NCBI GenBank assembly: GCA_018894105.1
Contig: CM032133.1
Coordinates: 18,242,501-18,306,500 of the forward strand
Length of the DNA: 64,000 bases
Source of the DNA: Jacaranda mimosifolia
Lineage: Eukaryota > Streptophyta > Magnoliopsida > Lamiales > Bignoniaceae
Direction: 5' to 3'
Program-made: the position numbers and the translations under genes
The notes under the pieces: model-generated
What the model was told of the DNA's origin: nothing
Seen by the model: only the letters and a program-made list of their open reading frames with translations
Databases searched by the model: none
Shown: piece after piece, positions 1 through 12,500 of the stretch
Layout of the letters: each line of letters starts with the position of its first letter
How positions within the stretch are numbered: position 1 is the stretch's first letter

Positions 1-876
1 CAATTTAATTCATATTGCTGAAGTGGCCTTAACTAAAATATTATATGTCCTCATATTTCTTTTTTAAAGCTATATAATTCTTCTTTAACAATTGACAGAG
101 TTTCCAAAACATTGAATTTTGTTTTTTATTTTTTTAAATTTTTCGAAAAGAAATAACTTTAATTAATTTTTTGTGAAAAGTTTGGATTATTCTCATATGT
201 ATTAGTTTTAAAATATTTTAATTTTTAAATAAAATTTTAGTAGAGCTTTTGACAAAAAAAATTAAATGAGGAGGTATATGTTAAGTTTCTAATTAAAGGA
301 GGTGGGGACAAAAATCAAAATCTTTGAAGACATTCTACCAATTCGATCAGAGCTCTTGGAATTGGAATAAGTTCACCAGTAGATCATGAAATCTTGATCA
401 TCTTCTCTATCTAAAGAATGGAGAGTCTTTCTTAAAATCGTTCGCCCACACCTACCCTAAAGTATATGTTTCAACAAAAATCATATAAGAGTAAGTTAAA
501 AACCTCTAGTAAAATACCTGTCCATTACCGATGAATAAAATACATGACATAATTTAGAATTGGCTGCTTGCGCATTCAATAACTTTGACACTATTTTAAG
601 AGGAGTTGGAGCACAAAAAGTTAAAAACCCACCCTTTTAACAACTCTGAAGGCTGAATGTGAATATTAAAAATACATATTCTGCCAAACCACGAAACTTG
701 GAGAAAGAAACTACTGACTACATATATGATTCCAAGCAACAATCATGAAATTAAACCGAAGTTGCATTTACATTAATTAGACCGGATCATAATACGCGGC
801 AGAATATCAAGGAATTGGAAAACCGCTTTCAACAATATATATTCTGAGAAAACTGAGGTGGTGGAAGAAATTAAAG
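1..876. other. AT-rich upstream region, no gene seen
   Basis: No convincing coding region, RNA gene or terminal repeat was recognised. The last part is presumably promoter and 5' leader of the gene starting at 877, but no clear TATA box could be fixed. Confidence 0.4.
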
Positions 877-1293
877 ATGGCCATGATCTGTGGGAGTGTC
901 AGACTCGACGAGAATTCTTCGTTGAGAAGGATCAGCAGATCTAACAGCGCACTGATAGCATCGGAATTAGGGACCTCCGAGATTGCAAGAATCGCCGCTT
1001 ATGAAAAGCTCTCACAGTCCATGCGGCTGACTACTACCTATGGCTATGAATCAGGCACCAACAATCATCATCATCATCAGCAGCAGCAGCAGCATTGCAC
1101 AAGATCATCAAACAGAGGCTGGACATCTGTTCTCAAGGGAATTTTCTCTTACAAGAAAGTGGAAAAAAATATGAATGTGAGGCAAACCACCGTGGTGGAG
1201 GCACCGCGAGTGGCGGCGGCCAGAGAAGCGAACAAAAGGCGATCTTCTTGGCTTCCTGATCCTCATCGCCGTTGGCCAGTTCAAGGATGGTAA
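877..1293 (+). CDS. Small plant protein of unknown function with C-terminal RRWPVQGW motif (UCP031279-like)
   Basis: A single-exon reading frame of 138 residues. The start fits because the ATG is preceded by an A-rich leader and opens the motif MAMICGSVRL. The protein is basic and serine-rich. It has a conserved-looking 'LSQSMRL' segment around residues 46-52, a low-complexity His/Gln run around residues 64-73, and ends in SSWLPDPHRRWPVQGW. From memory, a terminal 'PDP.RRWPVQGW' is the hallmark of a plant family labelled 'uncharacterised conserved protein UCP031279', whose members are short and often stress-inducible. No membrane segment or catalytic motif is visible, and the function is unknown. 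A minus-strand frame at 1108-1341 overlaps it and is taken as a shadow. The gene stands alone, with a transposon cluster starting about 850 bp downstream. Confidence 0.75.
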   Translation: MAMICGSVRLDENSSLRRISRSNSALIASELGTSEIARIAAYEKLSQSMRLTTTYGYESGTNNHHHHQQQQQHCTRSSNRGWTSVLKGIFSYKKVEKNMNVRQTTVVEAPRVAAAREANKRRSSWLPDPHRRWPVQGW

Positions 1294-1375
1294 AGTACAT
1301 TTATCAGGTGAAATGATTCTTAGCACACAGATCTGATCCAATGTCCCCTGTTTGATTCCTCGTGTTTAAATGAAA

Positions 1376-1406
<31 letters not shown>

Positions 1407-2140
1407 ATAATTTGTTTTTTCCAATTTGAATTTCTTCAATATTGTTCAGTTTATTGCAATTTTGGGTAACCACCACACTGGCTTCCTTCCTTTGTGATAA
1501 TCCGCTACACCAATTACATTGTTTTAATGCGAAGAAGTGTTAGCACTCTGAATTTTCGGTTCCAAAATTAGACAATAATAATAGAAGTTCAAGCATGAAT
1601 TTCGAGAAAATACGCCTTAGATTATGGAATTAGACCATGTTCCAGATTTTAATTAAATAAATTATAATTTATGTATAATTATTAAACGTTTGACTAGAAT
1701 TAGAGATTAATAAGGATACAATTGAAGAGGATTTGGAATATTGGGGGTCTCTAGATAAGAAATGAAATTCCGTGGGGTCAAGATGCAAAGTTGGAGTTAA
1801 ACTAACGGCGATTAAAAACTTTAGGGGTGCAACTGTAAGACTACCAAATGTTTTGAGTCAATCTGAAATTCCAGAAAATACTTTAATATATAACAATCCA
1901 CCCTGAAGTTTCTTGAATTCTCAAAATCAAACCCAATTAAACCCCATATAATTAAAAAGTGGGAAAATGCCAAGAACGCCGGAAAATAAAATCATGGATG
2001 GCTTGCCCCCTGAAGAAGGAACATTTTGATATAAAACTCTCTTTGAAACACCAAAGAATTAAGTTGGAATCAAAAAGTGGTAACAAGCAAATGACAGCAT
2101 TGGCGATGCGATGTGCTCCGACAGTTGGAACAGGGAACTA
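1294..2140. other. 3' flank of the RRWPVQGW gene, AT-rich, no second gene
   Basis: Contains a TA dinucleotide microsatellite at about 1376-1400 and otherwise unremarkable AT-rich DNA. A short frame at 1959-2141 has no recognisable protein features and was not accepted as a gene. Confidence 0.4.
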
Positions 2141-2149
2141 ATAGAGGGC

Positions 2150-2700
2150 TTTCGATCGGAGTGAGGTGGGCAAACATCTAGCGGCATCAATTTGACGAAA
2201 CAACTGGTAGTTGGGGCTAGGGCAACGATTCAATTTCAGGCCAAATTGGAGGGGCAGATGGTGGCCAATTGAAAAATTATTTTGTGCATTTTGCTCATGA
2301 CGACGCAATGCTTGTGTTACGGAATTAGGGCAAAATGAAAGGATTAAGCTTCTTTTTATGGGAAGGCAACTCAATCCTCAAGTAGGACACGTGAACGGCC
2401 AAGATCAATCCCAAATTATGAGTTGTCAAAGTCTGGAAGCTCCTTCAGCATGCTAAAGCAACGTCGCCCCAGTTAGTCAAGAGGCCATCCCAACCATCTG
2501 TGATCATAACAATCCAATGACCAAGATTAATGTTGATTTAGCAAACAGGGACCAGGGACCAAGCTACGAATGAAAAGCGGGCATCCAACTAACTAAAAGA
2601 AATGGCAGCAGGATTCCTGCTAGTTGGCTGATTTCAACAACAGCTCCAGAGTATAGCGGAAAGAATATAGTAGTATAACTGAAATAAGTCCATCCTTAGG
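2150..2700 (+). mobile_element. Ty3/gypsy LTR preceded by the 3' end of a pol region
   Basis: About 2300-2630 aligns by eye with the reverse complement of about 12230-12560, the 3' end of the minus-strand gypsy element. The shared blocks include the pol tail ('acggaattagggcaaaat'), a polypurine-like tract just before 'aactcaa.cctca', and the LTR body up to 'ttggctgatt' near 2625. The order here is pol tail, polypurine tract, LTR and then gag (next entry), so this LTR has internal sequence on both sides. Similarity to the second copy stops near 2630, so the LTR seems truncated or rearranged. Exact LTR ends could not be fixed. Confidence 0.6.
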
Positions 2701-2859
2701 GAAGGCCTGTTTGCAGCCACAGAGAAGGGGTCATCTTCCCAGGCCACTGCAATGAGACCAGCCAGTCTAGAATTTTCCAGCACCTAACAAAGCAGCAACA
2801 CACTCTTTTCGAAGGTTAAGTTCCCACATTTTGATTGAGATGCTCCTAGACCATGGGCA

Positions 2860-4195
2860 AAAATATGTCTGAGATATTTTCAGATTGTAACATCAATTCC
2901 ATAAGGTACTCCTAGCATTAGTCCACTTAGAAGGAAAGTTTGAAGTATGATATTAAGGGTACATAGAAGGTAGGGACACTTCCACTTGGCACGAGTTCAT
3001 TTAGGCCATTTTGTCTGGGTTTGATGAAGTGAAACCAGAACTTCTAATTGGAGAATTTGATAAGCTACAATAGCAAGGTACAATGTCACAATAGTGTAGA
3101 AAGGTTTGAGGTACTTAAATCTGATTTACTAATCTTTAGTAAAGATTATCGAGAGGAGTTTCTCACAACCAGTTTCATAAGTAGCTTGAGGGAAGAGATA
3201 AAAGCTGCAGTGTTAGCTCTAAAACCCAGCAATTTTTAGCAAGCTATTTTACTGGTAAAGAGACAAGAAGTAATAGTGGAAGCTATTCTCAAGAGGGTTT
3301 CAGCTAACCACAAACACTATAACCCAAACAAACCTTCGTATAGGCCACCTCCCAACACCTAACAACTACTAAAAAACCCAAGCTTAAGCTCCATGTGAGC
3401 TGATAAGTACGCCTCACCCCCTAGGAAGCTTCTCATAGCAGTTGAAATGAAAGCAATTAGGGATAAAAACCTGTAAGTGTGATGAAACATGCAACCTAAG
3501 GCATAGGTGTAAGAATAGACACTTTATCCCATAATGACAGAGGAAAATGAGTTAGCTTACTAGGCTGAGTTAGTTAGGAGGAGAGTTCAGAAGAAATTAT
3601 TATGGAAGATACCACACTATCCCTCAACTCTATGATAGGCACCATCGGTATAAACACCAATAGGATTAAGGTAGTGTAGAAATGAAGGATTTGCACATTC
3701 TAATTGATAGCGGGAGGAGCACTAATAGTTTTATAGATGAAGGATTAGTCTAATAGTTAGGAAGTAACCTTGAGTACACCACACCCATGGTGATAAGTGT
3801 AGCTAATGGAAGTAAGATGGTTAGTAAAATATGTTGTCCTAATTTCACTTGGAAGATTCAAGGGCACCAATTTCCATATCCACTTAGTACACTCAATCTG
3901 CCAGGGTGAGATCTTATATTAGGAGGGGATTGGTTTAGGCAAAGTAGCCTCATAGAGCTTGATTACCAGAATATGAAGTTAACTATATCTAGGAATGAAA
4001 GAAAGATTTCCACGAGGGCCATAACTAAACAGTTCGAACTTAATCTTATACCAATAAAGCTTCTATTGAATCCCTTGAATTGCGGTCAATATCCAAACAA
4101 GGACCACTTTAGGAAATTTCAAAATTGGTTCACCCAACCCAAGATTTTAACTCCTCTGTTCTATCCGCGACCCATTATTCTGATTTACTAGGTGA
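2860..4195 (+). pseudogene. Ty3/gypsy gag and aspartic protease remnant
   Basis: Decayed gag-protease coding sequence of a plant Ty3/gypsy retrotransposon, broken by many stops and frameshifts. Around 2900-3030 the plus strand reads like a gag capsid core (LEGK..VWY.GYIEGRDTSTWHEFI). 3048-3239 continues with a typical gag stretch (ERFEVLKSDLL...SFISSLREEIKAAV). About 3680-3990 carries the retropepsin, with the active-site sequence LIDSGRSTNSFI and a later DLILGGDWF block. RT, RNase H and integrase do not follow in this orientation. Instead a LINE begins around 4.2 kb. The matching RT-integrase half lies on the minus strand at 12.5-19.1 kb. Confidence 0.75.
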
Positions 4196-4199
4196 TAAC

Positions 4200-7100
4200 A
4201 TTGATAGTTCCACCTTTGCTTTAGTTGAAATTCCATTAGAAAAAAGCTCTGAACCAACTTCTCAGCAGCTTAATGACAAGCAAACTTGACCCAAGTCTGA
4301 AGTGGTTAATAGACGTATGGTTTTTGTCGCACGACAAAACAAAAGTGTGGTGGAAGATTAGCATTAGAAATTGAAGAAAAACGACCATTCAAAAAGTCTT
4401 ACTATGTGTATCCATCAAATGACTTTGTCAATACTTCTTCAATGGCGGAGATTGCTTTGTAGCCCCATTGAAAACCATTAATTATTTAAGTTGGAGCTAT
4501 CGGGGCTTGAGGAACCCTTGGATAGTTCGAAAGTTAGGGGAAATTTTGCGCCGTCATTGTCCCATTGTGGTTTTCCTTTCAAAGACCAAATTAAAGTCCA
4601 GGCCATTAGAAAGGATTAGAAACCAGCGTAATTTGAATGGCATTTGTGTTGATTCTTGTGCACGTTCAGCTGGTTTAGCATTATGGTGGAAAAAATAGGT
4701 AAACATTAATTAATTAGTTATTCCAAGTATCATATTGATGTTATGGTGTTGGGTGATTCCGATTTGAATGGATTTTGTTTACTGGAATTTATAAGGACTT
4801 GAAGCTAGTAACTGTATGGTTACTTAGAACCCCTTACAACAACTAAAATTTTAGAACTCTTTACCTTAGGTCTATGTTGTAGATTAAAATGAAGTGTTGT
4901 GTCCATCTGAAAAATAGCGTCGTGCAGGAATATCGTTCACTAGAGCAAGGATGTTTTGGGAGGTTCTCATGGAGGCTGATCTTTATGATCTAAGCTTTAT
5001 CGAGTACTCATTTACATGGTGTAATAATCGCCAAGAACCATTCACTATTCGTGAGAGATTAGACTGAGCTTGTGCATCGTCTGAATGGATACAATTATTT
5101 CAATATCATGATGTGAGTCATCTCTGGCGTTGAAATTCTAATCACTCTGCCATTCTTTTGGGATTTGACAACAGAGCTCCAATTGTTAATACAACTGTCA
5201 AGTGTAGATTTAAGTTTGAAGCCTGGTGGATCAAAAACCCAGATTATGGAAGAGTAATTGAACAATCATGGGACTCAGCATGAAATGATGAGGGACTGCT
5301 TCATGTTGGCATAACGATTAAAAAATTACAGGGTTGGATTACTAAAATGGAATAAGAATGGGCTTGGATCGATGAAGAGGAAGATCAATGAGATTAAGGA
5401 GAACATTCAGTTGTTGTCTATGAGTATTCTTGATGATCAGAGTAAACAAAGGATTAGGCAACTCAGAAGGGAGATTGAAGAATTATTGGATAAAGAATTC
5501 ATTATATGGCATCAACAGGCAAAAACCCATTGGATGAAGAATGGTGACTGTAACACAAGTTTCTTTCACTCAAAAGCTACAACCAAGCACAAAAACAACC
5601 GGATTACAGGATTAAAAAATGATAATGGTGAATGGTATGAATCAGGTTTAAAAGTGGAGAGCTTGGTTCTCAGATATTTTAAACAATTATTTCAATCCAC
5701 TTGCTCCACAGAACAGGACATGAATGTGGTATTGAACTGTCTAGATAAGAAAGTGGATGAACAGATGAATTTGAAACTTCTTGAGCCGTTTATTGCTGGT
5801 GAAGTAAAGCTGGCTTTATCTCACATGAGCACTTTAAAATCATCTGGTTCGGATGGGATACCAGTCATCTTCTATCCGAAATTCTGGACAATGGTGGGTT
5901 GTGATGCTACGGCATTTATGTTAAGTTTTCTCATTGATGATTTTTTTTTGCAAAGCTTAATTATACTCATCTAATCCTTATTCCAAAGATGGTTAGACCA
6001 GAATCTGTTACTCAGTTTAGGCCTATCAGTTTAATTAATGCCATCTATAAGATTACATCCAAAATAATTGCTAACTGTTTAAAGCCATTTATGGATTCTA
6101 TTGTTGCAGAAACTCAATAAGCATTCATACCGGCCCATCTAATTACTGATAATGTGCTGGTGGCATTTGAAATTAATTAGTGGTTGAAAAGAAAGAGACA
6201 TGGAAAAATTGGGTACATGGCTCTCAAGCTGGACATGAGTAAAGTGTATGACAAAGTGGAGTGGTCTTTTCTTCGAAAAATGGCTAAGCAAATTAGGTGT
6301 CACAGATAGGTTTGTGCAGATGATTATGTCATGTGTGGAAACTGTTTCATGTTCTATTTTTATCAATGGCCATCAGTTTGGTTATTTTCATCCAACAAGG
6401 GCTTTGCAACAAGGGGATCCATCATCTCCATATCTTTTCTTTTTGTGCACAGAAGCTCTTAGTTCTTTAATTTAGAGGAAAGAAAAACCTCATTTAATTG
6501 AAAGGGTTGCTATCTACAAAAATGCACCAAGAGTTTCACGTCTCTTGTTTGCTGATGATACCTTGGTTTTTTATAAAGTAACTAGAGAGGCGACAAATTG
6601 TGTTGGGCAGATCCTTAAGATTTATAAAAGGGCTTTTGGTCAACATGTTAACTTGGACAAATCTTCTTTGGGTTTTAGTAAAAGTTGCCCCACAGATGAC
6701 TGAATTGATATTTAGGACATTCTACAGATGAGGGTTGTTGAAAAGCTAGACAAATAGTTAGGCCTGCCATTAGTGATAGGAAAATCTACAAAAGAGATTT
6801 TCACCTATATTCATGAGAAAGCATGGAGCTGTGTATGTAGTTGGTCAGAGAAAACTCTTTCATAGGCCGGTAAAGAAATTTTGCTCAAAGTAGTAGCAAA
6901 GACAGTCCCACATATGCCATAAGTTTTTTCAAGTTGTCAAATGGACAAGTTTGAGATATTGAATCCATGATGGCGACCTTCTGGTGAGGAAACAAAGGAA
7001 AAAGGAAGATACATTGGGTGAAGTAGGAAGATCTTAGCCGAAATAAAAGGTTTTGATAGGTTTTTGTGATATTAAATTGTTTAACAATGCTTTACTTGCA

Positions 7101-8640
7101 AAGCAGGGGAGGAGGCTTCTTACAAAGCTTAATCTATTGTTCTCCAAATTGTTCAAAGCAAAATATTTTCCACATTCAGAGGGAATTCATGCTGCACTTG
7201 GTTCCAACCCATCTTTTCTTGGAGGTGTATTCGGGAAGCCTTACCTCTTCTCTGAGAAGGTTTTCGATGGTGGATTGGCAATGGAATGAAGACCAGGATT
7301 TGGATGTATAATTGGTTATCGGAAGAGCCATCATTTTAAATTTTTTCTCCTCCAAAGATTTTTTCAGTTGATACCATAGTCTCACATTTGATTGATTCGG
7401 ACTTAAAATAGTGGGAAAAGGATTTAATTGACTCAATTTTCCTCTCACCTAAAAATGAAATTATCTCGTAGATACCACTTGGCAGTATAAATAGTAAGGA
7501 TAGATTAGTGCGGAATTATACTGGAAATGGTAAATCTTATGTGCCCTCTGCTTATTATCTTGTTATGACTATGAGAAATCGTATGTTTGAGGAAACAAGA
7601 GGAACTACTAGCAGTGTTAATAATGGTGACTATTGTTTTATTTGGAAGTGTAAAATATCACCAAAAGCGAAACAATTTGCTGAGCGTGCAACTAGAGATT
7701 TTCTTCCAACAAATATGGTGTTGATGTTTAAACGTTTATCTTCTAATTTATTTTGTGATATATGTGAAATTTGGAGGAGGATTCTATGCACTGTTTGTGG
7801 TTTTGTCATTTTGCAAGACAAGATTGAGCATTATCAAATTTATCGTTTTCTATCCTATCACATAATAAGGTCTTTGCTCTGGATTAGTTCCGCACAGTGA
7901 ATGTCTTGTTGGAAGCTGAAAGTTTTGAATTTTTTCTGGTTTGCTGTTGCAGTTTGTGGTATAGAAGAAACAAGGTGAATTTCGCAGAGGGAAGCTAGAC
8001 TCCCCATGATGTTATCAGTTTTGCTAGGTCTTTTATTGATTGACATAGACAGGCTAATAGCTTACACCTGGTTGTTGAGCAAATTGAAAAGAGAGTTGTA
8101 TGGATGCTACCAACTAAAGGTCAGGTGAAAGTTAATTTTTGACGCAGCAGTTTTCAAGCATACCCAGTCCACTGGAATTAGTTTAGTAGCTCAAAATCAT
8201 ATAGGACAGTGCGTAGCCTGGGTTTCCAAGATTGTTAATATGCCCTTGTCACCAAATGCAGCGGAAGCTTTGGCAGAGGCATGCGAACTCTCTTCTGTGT
8301 ATGGCTAGTATAATATATTGATTGAAGGTGATTGTGTTCATGTTATCCAAGCTCTACGCCACCAAGAGGATGGCTTATCTGCCATCGATCCTATCATTTC
8401 TGATGCAAAAATATATGTTGGGTCTGTTAGTTTAGTTTCTTTTATACATGTCCGGAGTAGTGCTAATGAGTGTGCTAATTTTGTTGCTGGAAAGGCTCTA
8501 TCTATCTATCAAGATGAGATAGAGGACACTAATGTAATCTTGCAGGCTCTTGTCTGTGATTCTCATTAACATCATGTCGTCGTTTCTCTCTAAAAAAAAT
8601 AAAGAAAATTATTCCTTCCTTGACAAAAAAATCTCATACT
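4200..8640 (+). mobile_element. LINE (L1-like non-LTR retrotransposon), decayed
   Basis: The domain order is that of a plant L1-type LINE on the plus strand: endonuclease (about 4468-5270), reverse transcriptase (5372-7000), zinc-binding zf-RVT domain (7508-7800) and a plant RNase H-like domain (8130-8569). It ends in an A-rich tail (about 8592-8608). The 5' limit is inferred. A frame ending near 4360 (RRMVFVARQNKS) resembles the tail of a LINE ORF1. Target duplications were not recognised. It lies immediately downstream of the gypsy protease and probably inserted into that element. Confidence 0.8.
4468..8569 (+). pseudogene. LINE ORF2 remnant: endonuclease, reverse transcriptase, zf-RVT, RNase H
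   Basis: The endonuclease begins with a degenerate NxRGL block (LSWSYRGLRNPWIVRKL, then VVFLSKTK). The RT is seen in an open frame of 200 codons at 5372-5974 (WHQQAKTHWMKNGDCNTSFFHSKA, then SSGSDGIPVIFYPKFW), continuing in other frames with FRPISL, LDMSKVYDKVEW and LQQGDPSSPYLF. The catalytic FADDTLVF box is intact at about 6547-6570. The zf-RVT region is at 7508-7800. The RNase H (RVT_3 type) spans 8130-8569 with VNFDAA, NAAEALAEACEL and LIEGDCVHVIQAL, and ends at a TAA. At least five stops or frameshifts break the frame, so it is not functional. Confidence 0.8.
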
Positions 8641-9730
8641 ATCAAGTATAGACAAGAATTCACTTTCTTGAGATATTGTACAAAATGCAAAAGACTCAAC
8701 CAAATTTTTATATTAAATTATGAATATAATAATTGACTTGTTTACTTATTTGATAATACATTTTTATTGGTTTATTGTTTGTTTAATTAAAACAATAAAA
8801 ATTTAAAAAATAATGTCATTTTAAGAAGTTAAAAGAATTAAAAATTGGAGAGAGTGAGTGAGTAAAATGTGGAAAAATATCTTATTTTTAAAAATAAGAT
8901 GCTTCAAATTTTTAATATTTTTATAATGTAAATACATACAAAAAAAATGGACCAAGAAAAGCTGTAAATCTATATACTGTGTGGTTTAGTTAAATTTTTT
9001 TGTAAAAAGTTGTTGTTTGTGGAGTTATGATGCTCATATTTTAATCTATTAGTAATTAAAATGGATAAAATTAAGAAATAAAATCCAATATTCAAAAATA
9101 ATTATTTGAATCAAGTTAGTAGGTCGAGGTAGATGAGTTTAGGTTGGTGGGTCGACCTAATGAAAATCAAGTCAACCTGAACTTGACTATTTTGTCAAAA
9201 AAAAAAACTGAACTTGACTCGATGTGGATTAAAACTGGCATTTTTAGGTTGTCATCTGATTATGTTGAATTCGAGTTGAAGAAATTATTGTTATATTCCT
9301 ACTTCAGCCCAATCCAAACCCATCCAACTCAAATCACCACCCTTAGAATATCGTGACTGCCATTCACAATATTAATTATTGCAATTTGTTTAGAAAGATC
9401 TATTTACCAAAACACATTTCAGCGCTTACTTCAAATAAGAGTATTAATACCTAGGAAGTTCCGATTTTTTAAACAAAGATCCAAGAATAAATTTTAGGAA
9501 GAAAACAGTGCATAATATTTTATTAGTTTCTCAAATTCGATTTAGGAATCAAGAAATAAGTTTATCAAAAATAAAACTATATAGAGCAATTGATTAATAT
9601 CCCAAATTCAATGCATAAAGGATCATGCAATAATATCATACTAAATACACACACACACACATATATATATATATATTCCTTCCCGGCTAACGAAATTTCA
9701 TACTATCAAGTATAAACCTCACTTGATGAC
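8611..9730. repeat. Pair of short direct repeats about 1.06 kb apart, in AT-rich DNA
   Basis: The segments at about 8611-8660 and 9675-9720 share 'attccttcc' and 'tcatactatcaagtata' in the same order. The DNA between them is AT-rich and has no convincing gene. An (AC)n(AT)n microsatellite sits just before the second copy (about 9648-9675). Around 9120-9350 there is a stretch rich in 'ggtcgacc' and 'ggtcgagg' words that could be a degraded hAT-like terminus. This is unproven. Confidence 0.35.
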
Positions 9731-10428
9731 TATATAAAGTTGTGGAGTTTCTTTTGGGGCCATTCATGTCCTCATACCTAGTTAATCTCAAAACATAATC
9801 TCTAAATTTAAAACATAACTGCTTCAATTCCTTTGTAATTCTCTTTAATTTGTAGTTCAAATATCCCAACATTTTGATATGTCAAAATTTTTGTCTCTTG
9901 ATTTCGCAAAATACTTCCAAACTTAAATATTATTCACTTCATTTCATAATATTATCCAGACCTTACTGAACATTTCAAATAAAAAAACTCAATTATCATT
10001 TAAGCCTATCAACATAATTCTAAAAGTCTTTTCAAATTTCTATGAGTACTTAACCTAATTAATTTATCCAACTCTTTACTAGTTGTACGTTCCTGTATTA
10101 AGGATTAAATCAATCTAGATTGCATAATTCAATGCAATGTTGCCTCAACTAGTATCACACACTCAACTTTCTAGTTTTGGACCCAATCATATTTAACCTT
10201 TTAATCGTGATAACGAATTTAATTACTATAATTTAATATATATTATATATATATAAGTCATATTGTAGATCAAGATATTTAGAGATTGGCTTATGAAATA
10301 GGCTTCCTTATAGGTTCAGATTATGGACCTGTTCGTTGTCGACTGCATACGACATCATTGTCTAGCTTAAATTCAGACTTGATTATTTGTGAATGTTCAA
10401 TTATTCATAAGTTGTAGAGGTTACAATG
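9731..10428. other. AT-rich spacer, nothing recognised
   Basis: No coding, terminal-repeat or RNA signal could be supported here. Short frames on either strand lack protein-like composition. Confidence 0.35.
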
Positions 10429-10436
10429 CTTCCACT

Positions 10437-11505
10437 TAGGCATGTAAATGGGTAGGGTGATCCATACCCTAAAATACCCAAACAAAAATACTCAATTTTT
10501 TACCTACCCTAAAATACCCAAAAGAATGAGATCATACCCTACCCTACCCTACCCTACCCTACCCTACTCTAACTAACCCAAGACCCATTGGGTTTAGTTT
10601 ATTGGACTTATGTTTTTAATGTATATACTAATTTTCTTAATATATACTAAAAATATTATTTGGCATATGATAACAAAAAATAATTTTTTTTCTATATTTA
10701 ATTTAATCATTAAATTTAAATTAATTAATTTTAAACTTTTTGCTAATTAAATTAACTGTTTTATTAACATAATAGTTAAACTTTATTAATATTATTAGCA
10801 GTTAAACTTTTTGCTAATTAAAAAAAATACAGTTCAAAAGTAGTTAATTAAAACAGTTTATTAAAAAAAAAGTTATTAAAATAGTTTATTAAAAAAACAT
10901 AAAGTTTATTAAAAAAATAGTGAATAAAAACAGTTTATTAAAAAAATACAGTTTATTAAAAAAATAGTTAATAAAAACAGTTTAAGAGCAAATTTTTTTT
11001 CTATATTTAACTTTATAAAAACAGTTAATTTCTATATTAATAAACTTTATTCATTAGCAAAATTAATTTTATTAACTGTTTTTATAAAAATATTTATTTC
11101 ATTATTAATTCTATTAAAAAAAAAGTTCAACTGTTGCTATTGCTATTCAATTTTTTTTTTTTTAAAAATTGCTATCTCAATTTATTAATTTTATTAATTT
11201 AGTTTAATTTTTAATGAAAAAATTTATTTAATTGTTACCGCTCATTCACATATTTATAATTTTTATATATAAAAAGTTTATCATTAATATAAATTTGATT
11301 TCGGTATAAACAATTTTTAGGTTCATAAATTAAATTTAAATATAAAGTAATGGGTAATGTATGTGTATGAGTACATGGATAATTTATAGGTATAGACTCT
11401 ACTCATGCCCATTACATTATTTTTAATAAGTATGGATACGAGTATGGGTATGAGTATGATATTTTGGGCCTGAGTAGGATAATACCCTACCCATTTATAG
11501 GCCTA
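10437..11505. mobile_element. Non-autonomous hAT-like element, 1069 bp
   Basis: The left end reads TAGGCATGTAAATGGGTAGG. The right end, reverse-complemented, reads TAGGCCTATAAATGGGTAGG, giving terminal inverted repeats of about 22 bp with two mismatches. The flanking octamers CTTCCACT (10429-10436) and CGGCCACT (11506-11513) match at 6 of 8 positions, consistent with an aged 8-bp hAT target duplication. The interior is AT-rich and non-coding, with repeated (a)cagtttattaaaaaa words at 10840-10985 and a CCCTA pentamer array at about 10535-10566. Confidence 0.75.
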
Positions 11506-11513
11506 CGGCCACT

Positions 11514-12120
11514 AAACCCCGCCATATAAATCTTGATTCTTAAACTTTATTATTTACTAGATTCTCAATTCCTTTTGGCTTAATTCTAAAATTAATCTTT
11601 ATTTCAACAATCATGAGACCGGATATCCTTAAAGTTAAATCATGTCAAGTTTTAATTTACATTAAATTGAGGCTTAACATAAATTAAGAAATTAATTGAA
11701 TATTTCTAATTCATATATTCAATTATCATAATTATTCAAATCATGTCTTAGATCAACTTTCATATTTAAGTTAATTAAACCTTAATGTTATTTGAATTAG
11801 ATAAATTATAATCGTATAATATCACTTGGTCTAAATTCAAAAACTTAATCGAATAAAAATTCAATTTAAAATGTTTTACCCAAATTGGTCCAAGCTAAGG
11901 CCTAAATTCAAGTCTTAGAGTAGTCCGAATTATAAGCTCCAAAAAAATTCTGTATAACTGCTAGCAAAGCATTAGAACATTGCCGCGTGCTGAAGGTGGT
12001 TGTTTTCTCCAAAAAGATGTAACGAGCTAAGAAAATTGAATTTGTATTGAGAATTTGGAGATCGAGAGAAGGAGAATATGCAGGAAGAAATAGGAGGAGA
12101 AAATAGACTGTAAACTAAAT
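11514..12120. other. AT-rich spacer running into a gypsy LTR
   Basis: No gene was recognised. The last part (from about 11990) probably belongs to the minus-strand gypsy LTR, but its end could not be defined because no clear CA terminus or target duplication was found. Confidence 0.35.
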
Positions 12121-12500
12121 ATCCATTGAAAAAACTCTCTCACACTATCGTTGCAATTTATAAGCTACTTCTCAAAATAAAAATTAAAAGAAAAAGTGAA
12201 AATTGCAAACATGTAATGAAAATCACAAGAAAAAGCAATCAGCCAACTAGTAGGAATTCAGCTGCCATTTCTTCTAGTTATTTGGATGCACGTTTTCCAT
12301 TTGCGGCTTGGTACCCGCTTGCCAAATCAGTGCTAATCCTAGTCATTAGACTGTTGTGTTCACGAATGGCTGGGATGGTCTCTTAACTAACTAGAGCGAC
12401 GCCGTCTTAGCCTGCTAAAGGAGCTTCTGAACTTTGATAGCTCATAACTTGGGAAAGTCCATCTGTCTTACCTGAGGGTTGAGTTATCTTCCCCCTAAAA
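12100..12500 (-). mobile_element. 3' LTR of minus-strand Ty3/gypsy element
   Basis: On the minus strand a purine tract (ttagggggaagataac, about 12480-12497) is followed by sequence matching the LTR at 2355-2630. Further along there is a TATA-like 'ttataaattgc' near 12155-12165, as expected of an LTR promoter. The distal boundary is not resolved. Confidence 0.6.

Noticed and set aside
10535..10566. Telomere-like CCCTA repeats
   Set aside because: The unit is the pentamer CCCTA, not the plant telomere heptamer CCCTAAA, and it lies inside a hAT-like element whose ends contain the same words.
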